NCBI GenBank assembly: GCA_947386115.1
Contig: CANDNO010000011.1
Span: 1-55,197, forward strand
Direction of reading: 5' to 3'
Origin: an uncultured Muribaculaceae bacterium
GTDB lineage: Bacteria > Bacteroidota > Bacteroidia > Bacteroidales > Muribaculaceae
DNA: 55,197 bases
Below are positions 11,172-19,736 of the stretch, piece after piece; the first letter of the stretch is position 1; each line of letters opens with the position of its first letter. The notes beneath the pieces were generated by a model. The model did not search any database and was not told the DNA's origin. It saw nothing but the letters and a program-made list of their open reading frames with translations. Made by a program: the position numbers and the translations under genes.

Positions 11172-11203
11172 CAAAGTTATATCTTTTAACTTTAATAAAC
11201 AAA
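11172..11203 (-). promoter_or_regulatory. Promoter of the OmpA-family gene
   Basis: On the minus strand TTTG (11200-11203), a 20-base spacer and TAACTTTG (11172-11179) fit the Bacteroides consensus exactly. The predicted leader is about 36 bases. Confidence 0.8.
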
Positions 11204-11339
11204 TTTTTTACACATTTTCACCACTTCCACATCATAATATGTTCGGCCCAATCGTCTATATAAATAGGCAGAGCCATAAACAGCCGCCTAACAAACAGTC
11301 TGTTATGTGTTAATATATCTTAATTTTACCACTCGGGCG

Positions 11340-11370
11340 TTTGAAAAAATAATTTATATTTCAATATTTG
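11340..11370 (+). promoter_or_regulatory. Probable promoter of the TPR/HTH regulator
   Basis: TTTG at 11340-11343, 19 bases, then AATATTTG at 11363-11370, one mismatch from TAnnTTTG. The predicted leader is about 25-30 bases. It is divergent to the OmpA-family promoter about 140 bases away. Confidence 0.6.
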
Positions 11371-11400
11371 CACTAAACCAATTCTCGACCTTGACATAAC

Positions 11401-13029
11401 ATGAAAAGCTTAGAAGCATTATATCACTTAAGGCATGTCGTCACTTTCTCGGCGTTCTTCCTGATGTCACTCGGCAGTTTTGGCCAGAACAGCATCGACT
11501 CGTTACTACGGGTGCTCGACAATGCAATCAACAACCGCGAGCTCTACCTCAACGCTCGCGAGAAAGATATCGCGAACTCAAAAGACCAGCGATCATCACT
11601 ACGGTCCGAGCGCGAAATATACTCCTGCAACTCCCGGATTGCCGACCGCTACGAGTCGTTCGTGAGCGACTCGGCCAAAAAGTATCTCAGCGAGAACGTC
11701 CTTATCGCCGAGCGCCTGCGCGACAGCTCTCTCATAAACGAGTCAAGAATACGCCTTGCCCAGATATACTCCATGAATGGACAATTCATGCAGGCACGCG
11801 ATATTTTCGACACAATCGACTACAACAGTCTGCCCGGACACGTTAAAGCCCGATACTGCTGGGCCAAGATAAAGTATCTCGAAAACCTCAAGATAAGCAC
11901 CGACGAGGTAGCCGACAACCGGTCATACCACAACGAGATTCTCTCCCTGCGCGACTCGCTGCTCAACATCTTTGACGTAAACAGCGACCTTTACCGCAAG
12001 GAGGTCTCGGCCCGCTGTCGCGAAACGGGCGACTACAAGACCGCGCTCACCATCTACCTTGACATCTACAACAAGGAGAAGCCCGACAGCCACGAGGCGG
12101 CCATGGTAGCCAAAGGCCTTGCCGACCTCTACGGCCTGCTCGGCGACCGTGAGCGCCAGAAACACTACCTGCTCATATCCTCGATAGCCGACATAAAGAT
12201 GGCTGTAAAAGAGAACGAGTCGCTCCTGGCACTCGCCGAGATGCTTTACAGCACCGGCGAGGTTGACCGCGCCTACCAATACATGCACGTAGCCCTCGAG
12301 GATGCCAACTACTACAACTCCCGGTTCAAAAACTCGGTCATAGCCCAGGTCTACCCTATCGTCGAGCTATCATACCTCGAACGCCTCAATGCCCAGCAAC
12401 GGCGCATACAAATGGCGATGTGGATCATGGCTTTGCTCGCTGTCGTAATGGTAATCGTGGCACTGATGCTATGGAAACAGCGCCGCGCCGTGACACGCTC
12501 CCGTGCCGACCTCGCCGTTGCCAACCGACGCCTCGAGAGAGCGTCGCGCAAGCTGGCCGAGGCCAACCTCATACGCGAACGCTACGTGGGCTACTTCATG
12601 CACCAGTGCTCGCTCAACGTCGACAAACTCGACAAATTCCGCATCAATGTAAACCGCAAGATCAAAGCCAACCAGATCGAGGACGTCTATGTCATGTCAT
12701 CGCGCCCGCTCGAGAAAGAGCTTGACGAGCTCTACGAGAACTTCGACAAAGCCTTCCTCAACCTCTACCCCAACTTCATCGACGAGTTCAACCGCCTGCT
12801 GCAACCCGAGAGCCGCTTCTCGCTTCCCAAGGACAGGCTTAATACCCCCGTAAGAATATTCGCACTGATACGCCTCGGCATCACCGACATGACCCAGATC
12901 GCCGGCTTCCTGCACTACTCGGTACAGACGGTCTACAACTACAAGAGCAAAGTGCGCAAGACATCAGTACTCACCCCCGAGGAATTCGAAGAAAAAGTAA
13001 AAAAGATAGGCACCCTCGCCCAGCAGTAA
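11401..13029 (+). CDS. TPR-containing membrane regulator with C-terminal HTH (DUF6377 type)
   Basis: 542 residues. An N-terminal signal sequence (ending SLGSFGQ) is followed by a helical, TPR-like region of about 300 residues (ESRIRLAQIYSMNGQFMQAR, GDYKTALTIYLDIYNK, ALAEMLYSTGEVDRAYQYM). One membrane helix at about 338-360 (MAMWIMALLAVVMVIVALML) leads to a cytoplasmic coiled coil (RRLERASRKLAEANLIRERY). The C-terminal helix-turn-helix (485-520: RIFALIRLGITDMTQIAGFL, SVQTVYNYKSKVR) resembles LuxR-type DNA-binding domains. This one-component architecture is common in Bacteroidales; signals and targets are mostly unknown. Its place opposite the OmpA-family gene might reflect local control. Confidence 0.85.
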   Translation: MKSLEALYHLRHVVTFSAFFLMSLGSFGQNSIDSLLRVLDNAINNRELYLNAREKDIANSKDQRSSLRSEREIYSCNSRIADRYESFVSDSAKKYLSENVLIAERLRDSSLINESRIRLAQIYSMNGQFMQARDIFDTIDYNSLPGHVKARYCWAKIKYLENLKISTDEVADNRSYHNEILSLRDSLLNIFDVNSDLYRKEVSARCRETGDYKTALTIYLDIYNKEKPDSHEAAMVAKGLADLYGLLGDRERQKHYLLISSIADIKMAVKENESLLALAEMLYSTGEVDRAYQYMHVALEDANYYNSRFKNSVIAQVYPIVELSYLERLNAQQRRIQMAMWIMALLAVVMVIVALMLWKQRRAVTRSRADLAVANRRLERASRKLAEANLIRERYVGYFMHQCSLNVDKLDKFRINVNRKIKANQIEDVYVMSSRPLEKELDELYENFDKAFLNLYPNFIDEFNRLLQPESRFSLPKDRLNTPVRIFALIRLGITDMTQIAGFLHYSVQTVYNYKSKVRKTSVLTPEEFEEKVKKIGTLAQQ

Positions 13030-13114
13030 CCCGATAATACAGTATTGTGTTATCAAGCAAGTGTTTTTTGACAAACCATTGAAGCGATTCAATCACTTAA
13101 TTTCGGCAATAATC

Positions 13115-13145
13115 TTGTTATATTGCCGAACTTAAGTTATATTTG
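13115..13145 (+). promoter_or_regulatory. Promoter of the AbiE-type pair
   Basis: TTG at 13115-13117, 20-base spacer, TATATTTG at 13138-13145. A second partial box (CATATTTG) ends at 13156. Confidence 0.65.
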
Positions 13146-13181
13146 CACCATATTTGCACTCTAAGAGCCGATTCAAAAAAA

Positions 13182-13892
13182 ATGAGCACAGCCGATATGA
13201 TACTGAAATTTGCCAATAAACACACCAACTTCACCCTTGGAGAATTGGCAGATTATATCCGTAAGCGGGAGGATATTTCTGATTCGGGTTTACTTTGGCA
13301 TATCAAGAAACTTATAAATCAAAACCGTCTTTCCCGATTGTCTCGAGGACTGTACGGAATCTATCAAAAGAAGAAATTCGTTCCTCTTTTAACCCCTGAA
13401 ATGAAAAAGTTGTACAATGAAGTGGCAAAAGAATTTCCTCTGATAAATATTGTGGTATATTCCGGCAAAGACATTACAAAGTTTCAACATCACCTATCAA
13501 CTAACAACGCAGTTTATTTAGAAGTTACAAAAGAGGCTACCGAGGCCGTATTTCATTATCTTGTCGATAAAAAATATAAGGTCTACCATAAACCATCGGT
13601 AAACCTCATGACAGATTATGTTGACTTGAACGAGAATATTGTAATAGTAAAACCATTAACAACCGAAGCCCCTGCTATTACAATTGACGGTTGTCGTCTG
13701 GCCGTTTTAGAGAAGATACTTGTGGATGTAAATGCCGATCACGACTTTTATTATCTTCAAGGAATTGAATCTACATACATGATGGAAAATGCCGGTTCGC
13801 TTTACAATATAAACATACCTAAAATGCTGCGCTACGCCTCTCGTCGCGGCATGCGAAAGCAATTGCAGTCAATACTTAACGACATTGATTAA
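13182..13892 (+). CDS. AbiEi-type antitoxin, winged-helix protein (DUF6577-like)
   Basis: 236 residues. The N-terminus (TLGELADYIRKREDISDSGL, LWHIKKLINQNRLSRLSRGL, YGIY) is a winged-helix DNA-binding domain of the kind that starts AbiEi antitoxins; the rest would be the toxin-neutralising part. In type IV systems the antitoxin does not bind the toxin directly and it represses its own operon. I chose the ATG at 13182, since the upstream part of the frame from 13143 overlaps the promoter. The gene ends two bases before the toxin gene and is AT-rich. Confidence 0.85.
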   Translation: MSTADMILKFANKHTNFTLGELADYIRKREDISDSGLLWHIKKLINQNRLSRLSRGLYGIYQKKKFVPLLTPEMKKLYNEVAKEFPLINIVVYSGKDITKFQHHLSTNNAVYLEVTKEATEAVFHYLVDKKYKVYHKPSVNLMTDYVDLNENIVIVKPLTTEAPAITIDGCRLAVLEKILVDVNADHDFYYLQGIESTYMMENAGSLYNINIPKMLRYASRRGMRKQLQSILNDID

Positions 13893-13894
13893 AC

Positions 13895-14971
13895 ATGATT
13901 AAACAGGAATGTTTCACACGCCAATGGTGTGAGCAGGTGGCACAAAAGCTAAAATATAATGACACTCAACTCATTGAAAAAGTTGTACGCGCACTTTCCT
14001 TGCTTGAAATGCTGGTTCAGTCGGGATGTCCGTTTCATTTCAAGGGTGGCACCGCTACCATGCTGCTGCTGGGCGGTATCACCAATCGCCTCAGTATCGA
14101 CATTGACATTATCTGCCCGCCGGGAACTGATATAGAACAATATCTCTCCAAGTTCAAGGAGTTTGGCTTTACCAAGATTGATCTTGTCGAGCGTAAGTCT
14201 CCCGGTAAAAACATACCAAAAAGTCACTCAAAATTCTTTTATCAGCTTGCCTATACCGACCGTGCAACAAATGAAGGGTACATATTGCTTGATGTGCTGT
14301 ATGAAGATTGCCACTATCTGAATACTATCGAGATTCCTGTAATCAGTCCGTTTATAGAACTTGAAGGCGAGCCATTGTATGTGCTTGTTCCATCAATTGA
14401 TGATATACTCGGAGACAAACTCACGGCGTTTGCTCCAAACACGACAGGCATTCCTTATTATAAAAAGAATAGAGTATGCTCGGTCGAGATAATAAAGCAG
14501 CTTTATGATATAGCCCGTCTGTTCGATAGGATTGACAATCTTATAATTACATCAGCCTCATTCCACCGTATTGTACAAGTAGAAATGGCATACCGTGAAA
14601 TAGATAATATAGAATCGGTATATGACGATATCTTACAAACCTCATTACTTATAGCAACACGTGGCAAAGAAGGAATAGGCAATTTCGATATTCTTCAGGA
14701 AGGAATAAAGAAGATTAAATCGTTCATCCACACGTCAAATTATTTTATTGACCATGCCATTGTTGATTCTGCAAAGGCAGCATATATATCGGCATGTCTA
14801 AGAAAAGGTATTACCAATATCGACAAGTATCCCGGCAATCCCGAGGTAGTTTTGAATATGTCTGTATCTCAATCGTTAACAAATAAACTTAACAAGCTAA
14901 AAAAGATATATCCCGAAGCATATTACTATTGGGTCAAGACAAGCGAGATCCTTGCCGACACAGCCCAATAA
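13895..14971 (+). CDS. AbiEii/AbiGii-type nucleotidyltransferase toxin
   Basis: 358 residues. The nucleotidyltransferase signature is clear: FKGGTATMLLLGG (Gly51-Gly52-Thr53) followed by NRLSIDIDI (Arg65, Ser67, Asp69, Asp71). GDKLTAF near residue 170 is another conserved block. AbiEii toxins transfer nucleotides to cellular RNA targets and can stop growth after phage infection. The pair sits between a core regulator and the mannan locus, both GC-rich, so it is probably an acquired defence or stabilisation module. It ends before a bidirectional terminator. Confidence 0.92.
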   Translation: MIKQECFTRQWCEQVAQKLKYNDTQLIEKVVRALSLLEMLVQSGCPFHFKGGTATMLLLGGITNRLSIDIDIICPPGTDIEQYLSKFKEFGFTKIDLVERKSPGKNIPKSHSKFFYQLAYTDRATNEGYILLDVLYEDCHYLNTIEIPVISPFIELEGEPLYVLVPSIDDILGDKLTAFAPNTTGIPYYKKNRVCSVEIIKQLYDIARLFDRIDNLIITSASFHRIVQVEMAYREIDNIESVYDDILQTSLLIATRGKEGIGNFDILQEGIKKIKSFIHTSNYFIDHAIVDSAKAAYISACLRKGITNIDKYPGNPEVVLNMSVSQSLTNKLNKLKKIYPEAYYYWVKTSEILADTAQ

Positions 14972-14995
14972 TTTAAGAACCTGAGATATATGAAA

Positions 14996-15033
14996 CAACC
15001 GCTTCTGAGTCGTGGGGGAATCAGAAGCGGTTG
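14996..15033. terminator. Bidirectional terminator between convergent genes
   Basis: Arms CAACCGCTTCTGA (14996-15008) and TCAGAAGCGGTTG (15021-15033), perfect 13 bp, loop 12 bases. T-rich DNA follows on the plus strand (ATTTGTTTTG). It separates the AbiE-type toxin gene from the end of the mannan locus. Confidence 0.85.
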
Positions 15034-15062
15034 ATTTGTTTTGTGGGATGAGACCGTGACGG

Positions 15063-16442
15063 TTAGAGCTTGCGGAGCTCGAAGTGGTGGGTCTGAGGTT
15101 TGTTGATATCGTAAATGGCATCGGTGAGGTAGTCGAGCTCGCCCATGATGGCATTGCGGACGGGCTCGTGCATCATCGACGAGTAGATGGGGCGACGGCC
15201 CTTCATCCAGGCGTTGCTGTCGATGTTCTTATCCATTACCTCTACGGCGTGGCGGTTGTTGGCGTTGAGCAGTCCGAGCTGCTGGAAGAAACCGTGCTGG
15301 CACCATACATACTCGCGCGTCATGCGCTCGAGGTCCCAGCGACGCTCGTTGAGGTGCATCACGGCAAGTGCCTGCTGGTACTGGGGAGTCCACTCGATCT
15401 CGGCGAGGTTGATTCCCTCGGCAAGCTGCTTGCCATTCCATGTTCCCATCACCTCACCGTCGATGATGAGCTGGTAGTCACCTTTAAGACCGGTAACGGT
15501 AAGAAGCTCCTGGTTCATTTCCTCTACAAAGGGCACGATGTCGAAAGCCTCGGCCTGGGGGTGTGACATGTTCCAGCCGCGGGCAATAGTGTCGGCGGGA
15601 TAAGGGAGCGAGTTGGCAAGATAGTCAAACGACAGGTTGCCGTTTTTCTTCACTACATTTGTTACGGCACAGTTCTCTTCTTTTACTACCTTGGCCTTGC
15701 TGCCGTTGATCTCCATGTCGGCTACCTTGTTGCCGGCAAATCCCTGAGCCTTGAGGAAGAGATAGGCCATCACCATGTGACCGTGATTGTCGGGGTGGAT
15801 GCGGTCGGTACCGCAAAGCGTAAACGATGAGTCGGCAGCCTGACCCTTGCGGTTAAGATCGACCATAGGACGGTTCCAGTCGATGTGCTCCCAGCCATAC
15901 TTGTCGGCGGTTGCCATCTGGTAGTCGACGATGCGCTGGATGGTGAGGTTCTTGTCCTTGAAATTATCGTTGGGAATCTGTGCAAAGTTGTCGTAGGGCG
16001 ATGTACCCACCATCACCATGCGGGTTTCGGGAAGACCCTTGAAACGGTCGACCATATTCTCGAAGTTCTTGATGCTCTCCTGGTACTTCTGCTCGCCGAA
16101 TTCCTTGGCCTTGTCGCCGTTATACTCGAAGTAGCCCGAGTCGTTCATGCCGAATGTCACAACGAGCACCGAGGGATCCTTGCTGAAGATATCGTTGTCG
16201 AGACGCTTGTTCATATCGAATGCCGTGTCACCGCCTATACCGCCATTGAACACAGTGAGGTCCATGTTGGGGAAGCGGGTCATGTAATACAGCCAGATGT
16301 ATGAGTGATAGTGACCGCCATCGGTGATAGAGTTACCGAGGAACACTACACGGTCGCCGTCTTTAAACGGCTTGATTTCCTGAGCCTGGACCGATGAGAA
16401 TGCCATCGCGCCAAGCATTGCCGATAAGATTATTTTTTTCAT
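15063..16442 (-). CDS. SGNH/GDSL-family hydrolase, probable glycan esterase
   Basis: 459 residues with a Sec signal peptide (ending SSVQAQ). The SGNH blocks are present: GNSITDGG with nucleophile Ser38, GGIGGDTAFD with the oxyanion Gly, FGMNDSG with Asn, and GTDRIHPDNHGH with the Asp-x-x-His pair. The C-terminal 200 residues are an additional domain without clear identity. In glycan loci such enzymes remove acetyl or other acyl groups so that glycosidases can proceed. It is the last gene of the GH92-GH92-GH130 unit, 21 bases after GH130, followed by a strong terminator. Confidence 0.88.
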   Translation of the reverse strand: MKKIILSAMLGAMAFSSVQAQEIKPFKDGDRVVFLGNSITDGGHYHSYIWLYYMTRFPNMDLTVFNGGIGGDTAFDMNKRLDNDIFSKDPSVLVVTFGMNDSGYFEYNGDKAKEFGEQKYQESIKNFENMVDRFKGLPETRMVMVGTSPYDNFAQIPNDNFKDKNLTIQRIVDYQMATADKYGWEHIDWNRPMVDLNRKGQAADSSFTLCGTDRIHPDNHGHMVMAYLFLKAQGFAGNKVADMEINGSKAKVVKEENCAVTNVVKKNGNLSFDYLANSLPYPADTIARGWNMSHPQAEAFDIVPFVEEMNQELLTVTGLKGDYQLIIDGEVMGTWNGKQLAEGINLAEIEWTPQYQQALAVMHLNERRWDLERMTREYVWCQHGFFQQLGLLNANNRHAVEVMDKNIDSNAWMKGRRPIYSSMMHEPVRNAIMGELDYLTDAIYDINKPQTHHFELRKL

Positions 16443-16463
16443 TCTATAATGTATTTTGTTGGT

Positions 16464-17570
16464 TTATTGGATAGTCTTGGCTACACCCACACGCGAGTCG
16501 GCACAACCGTAGTACAGATACCAGGCGCCGTTGAAACGCACCAGTCCCTCGATGAATACAGTGCCGGCGGGATACTGGCCGCTCTTCTCATAGTCGGCCT
16601 CGGGTTTGAAGAAAGGCTCGTCGAGGCGCGTGATGAGGCGGGCGGGGTCGTTGGCATCGAAGAGAGCCTGGCCGCCACAGTAAGTATTGGCCGTGTAACG
16701 CTCGTCGCGATTGTCACCGCCGGCGTTCTTGCCATTGTAGAGCATCACGATGCCGGCGTCGGTGAGCAGGGCGGGAGGGCCACACTCGGTGAGCTCGCTG
16801 TCAAAGTATCCGTCACGGGGGTCCATGACATGAAGGAGTTCCCCGTCGGCGTCAAGCATCGGAGTCCAGTCGGTGAGATTGTCGGAAGTGGCGACGTTCA
16901 CAAACTTCTCGCCCCAGTACATATAATATTTTCCATTGATTTTGGTAATGACCTGGCGGTCGCCGTCGAGACGTGTCACGATCGAAGCCGACTTTGAGAA
17001 TTCATCGGCAAAACGGCCGTCATAGGCCTTTGCGAAAGCCGGGCCGTGCTTCTCCCAGTTGAGAAGATCGGTCGATGTAGCGATGGCGAGGCGAGGCATC
17101 TTGCGGTTCCACTGGGTGTAGAACATCACGTAAGTGCCGTCGTCGGTCATAGCCACGCGGGGATCTTCGCAGCCGCCGGGCCACTCAAGCTCCTTCTGGC
17201 TGTCCTCGGCAGGGAAAAGAACAGGATCGCTGAGATAGGTGAAATTCACACCGTCGGCCGACGAGGCATAGCCCACACGCGACGTGCGGCTTCCTATGCC
17301 GGTAGCCGAATTATCCTCGGAGCGGAACAGCACGATTATCGAATCGCCCTTTACCGCAGCGGCAGGATTGAACACATCGCTCTCCATCCAGGCTATCGAG
17401 TCGCCACGCATGGGGCAGAGAAAACGCACGGCCGAGTCGGGCGACAGAACGGGTGTATCACTCACGCGCTCAAAGCCGGTTATAGCCCATCCTTCGGGCA
17501 CCTTGGCGGTGTTGTCGCAGGCTGCGAGCATGGCTCCGGCAGCGAGCATATATATTGCTGATTTTTTCAT
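16464..17570 (-). CDS. GH130 family glycosidase, lipoprotein (probable beta-mannosidase)
   Basis: 368 residues. The lipobox MLAAC (Cys18) predicts a lipid anchor. The five-bladed propeller family GH130 is indicated by VFNPAAAVKGDSIIVLFRSE, WPGGCEDPRVAMTDDGTYVM and LTECGPPALL. The family contains cytosolic beta-mannoside phosphorylases and exported beta-1,2-mannosidases that hydrolyse. An exported form here favours hydrolysis, which is inference. It stands between GH92 and the esterase with gaps of 14 and 21 bases, so it likely acts on the same mannoside. Confidence 0.88.
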   Translation of the reverse strand: MKKSAIYMLAAGAMLAACDNTAKVPEGWAITGFERVSDTPVLSPDSAVRFLCPMRGDSIAWMESDVFNPAAAVKGDSIIVLFRSEDNSATGIGSRTSRVGYASSADGVNFTYLSDPVLFPAEDSQKELEWPGGCEDPRVAMTDDGTYVMFYTQWNRKMPRLAIATSTDLLNWEKHGPAFAKAYDGRFADEFSKSASIVTRLDGDRQVITKINGKYYMYWGEKFVNVATSDNLTDWTPMLDADGELLHVMDPRDGYFDSELTECGPPALLTDAGIVMLYNGKNAGGDNRDERYTANTYCGGQALFDANDPARLITRLDEPFFKPEADYEKSGQYPAGTVFIEGLVRFNGAWYLYYGCADSRVGVAKTIQ

Positions 17571-17584
17571 GTTGAAAAATGTGA

Positions 17585-19723
17585 TTAGTCAAACGACGGG
17601 GGAAGTATTTCAGTGCCCCATTTCTTGTTGGGCGTAGACGAAGTGGCAAACTCGAGTGTGGCGCCATTCTCGAGGGCGCTCCAGTCTATCCAAGTGCTGT
17701 CATGCTTTTTGCCATTGAGTTTCAGGCCGGCAGTGTAGATGTTTTTCTCCGATCCACCCTTGATGTTGATATCGTTGCCGTTGCCAAGATGGATTGTGAT
17801 ATCCTCAAAGATAGGTGTATTGAGTGCGAAGCCACCTACACCGGGTATCTGGGGATACATGCCCATGCAGGCAAAAACATACCAGCCACCCATCGTGCCG
17901 AGGTCGTCGTTGCCGGGAAGGCCGTCGATAGCGCTGCTGTACTGCTCGTTGAGCACACGGTTAACAATTTTCTGTGTTTTCCAGGGCTTCCCTATCCAGT
18001 TGTAGGTCCATGGAATCTGGAAGCTGGGCTCGTTGCCACATGCAAACCACTCGTCGCCATAGCCTGCGTCAAGGCGGCGGAAGAGGTGGTCGAGGCGACG
18101 CTCGGCTTCCTCGGGGCCGCCGATTATCTCGACAAGGCCGCCGATGTTGTAAGGCACCATCCAGAAATAGTTGGGATAGGTCGATTCGCGCCAGTCGGCA
18201 TCGAGCGGGCGCCACGAGCCATCGGCGTTGCGGCTCTGCAGCCAGCCGGTCTCGGGGTTGAACAGGTTTTTCCACGAACGGGCCATGCCGAAGTAACGCC
18301 AGCTCAGGAACTCGTCGCCACAGGCACGCAGCGCAAACTGTCCGATGGCAAAGTCGGCCGAAGTGTATTCAAGCTGTATCGATGAATCGTAATATCCCTT
18401 GGAAAGGTACTGGTCGAGGCCGGGACGGGTCTCTATATTCTGCGACTTTGCGCCCGGCTCCTCGGCTCCCTTACGCATGATTTTCAACAGCGCGTGAGGG
18501 TCGTAGTTGCGGGCTCCGAAAGCCCATGCATTCGACACGAGAGCAGCCGAGGGGTCGCCCTGCATCACGCCGGTCTCGATATTGGCCATCACCCAGCGGG
18601 GGAAAGAGCCGCCCGACTGTTCGGCAAACTTCTGGTGAGATATCACTACATCCGATGCCACCTCGGGCTCAAGCATCGACAACAGTTGAATCTGAGTGCG
18701 GTAGGTATCCCAGTTGCTGAACGAGGTGTACTGCTTGGCGTGGGTGGTGTGTACCTGATCGTCGGCGCCCATGTACTCGCCGTTGACATCGCTGCACACA
18801 TTGGGGTGGATGAGCACGTGGTACAGGTGGGTGTAGAACTGCTCTATGCGGTCGGGGTTGGTACCCTTCACCTCGACACGGCCAAGACATTCGTCCCAGC
18901 GCTTCTCGGCGGCGGCACTCACGGCAGCGAAATCCCAGCCGGGATTCTCGGCCTTGAGATTCTGACGCGCGTTCTCAACCGATACATACGACACGCCTAT
19001 CTTGTAGTCGATCGTGTGGCTCTTGTCGAGATTGAATGTGAAATATACGCCCGACACGGCACCCTCTGCAAAGGTTGTCGACGGATAGAGTCGGTCACCT
19101 TTCCATGTTCCGGTCTCCATGGCGTCGGTATTGAACTCGGCCACGAAATAGACGCGATAGGGAGTCTCGATACCACAGAAGTTGCCACCCATGGCATAAC
19201 CCTCACACGAGTTGGGACCGGTCACCACAACAGCAGCCGTCTCGATAGGGGTAGCCGAGATGCCGGCACCTATTATCACTGTTCCATACTTGTCGTCGGC
19301 CGGGAAATTGTACTGTGCCATGCCGGTGCGCTCGGTCACGGTGAGCGCGGCGTCGATATCATCCTGCACCTTGGCCTGATACAAGCCGGCATGACCGCGC
19401 TCGTCGTTCACATTGACACGGTGGTCGATGATATTGCCGGGCGAGACGGTGAGTTTTCCCTTTAGAGGGAACGTGGGGAAGTTGCCCATGTGGGCACATC
19501 CGCCGCCACTGAGCTGGTTGATTACGAAGCCTCCGCGCTTGGCAAAGTAGGTGGGAGTGAACTGAACCATACCGAAGGGATAGGTGGCACCGGGATAGAG
19601 GTAACCCGACGTGAGACCCACGCCCTTGTTGCCGATGAGGGTATTTACCTTGCGGGCATACTCGCCGTTGGCGCCGGCCGTCAGCGTAGCCAGGAGGATA
19701 AACAGGGAAAGCAACTTTTTCAT
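17585..19723 (-). CDS. GH92 alpha-mannosidase, with general-acid Glu
   Basis: 712 residues. The start is at 19723 (MKKLLSLFILLATLTAGANG, a Sec signal peptide); the frame runs back to 19831 only inside the neighbour. GH92 are calcium-dependent exo-alpha-mannosidases that invert the anomeric centre. The start (RKVNTLIGNKGVGLTSGYLY, PGATYPFGMVQFTP), FSNWDTYRTQIQLL, and GNEPSFQIPWTYN with the general acid Glu565 all fit. The catalytic-base loop is GNDDLGTMGGWYVF. It follows another GH92 gene with a 13-base gap, so the two are likely made together and differ in linkage preference. Confidence 0.94.
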   Translation of the reverse strand: MKKLLSLFILLATLTAGANGEYARKVNTLIGNKGVGLTSGYLYPGATYPFGMVQFTPTYFAKRGGFVINQLSGGGCAHMGNFPTFPLKGKLTVSPGNIIDHRVNVNDERGHAGLYQAKVQDDIDAALTVTERTGMAQYNFPADDKYGTVIIGAGISATPIETAAVVVTGPNSCEGYAMGGNFCGIETPYRVYFVAEFNTDAMETGTWKGDRLYPSTTFAEGAVSGVYFTFNLDKSHTIDYKIGVSYVSVENARQNLKAENPGWDFAAVSAAAEKRWDECLGRVEVKGTNPDRIEQFYTHLYHVLIHPNVCSDVNGEYMGADDQVHTTHAKQYTSFSNWDTYRTQIQLLSMLEPEVASDVVISHQKFAEQSGGSFPRWVMANIETGVMQGDPSAALVSNAWAFGARNYDPHALLKIMRKGAEEPGAKSQNIETRPGLDQYLSKGYYDSSIQLEYTSADFAIGQFALRACGDEFLSWRYFGMARSWKNLFNPETGWLQSRNADGSWRPLDADWRESTYPNYFWMVPYNIGGLVEIIGGPEEAERRLDHLFRRLDAGYGDEWFACGNEPSFQIPWTYNWIGKPWKTQKIVNRVLNEQYSSAIDGLPGNDDLGTMGGWYVFACMGMYPQIPGVGGFALNTPIFEDITIHLGNGNDINIKGGSEKNIYTAGLKLNGKKHDSTWIDWSALENGATLEFATSSTPNKKWGTEILPPSFD

Positions 19724-19736
19724 ATTATCGATTTTT

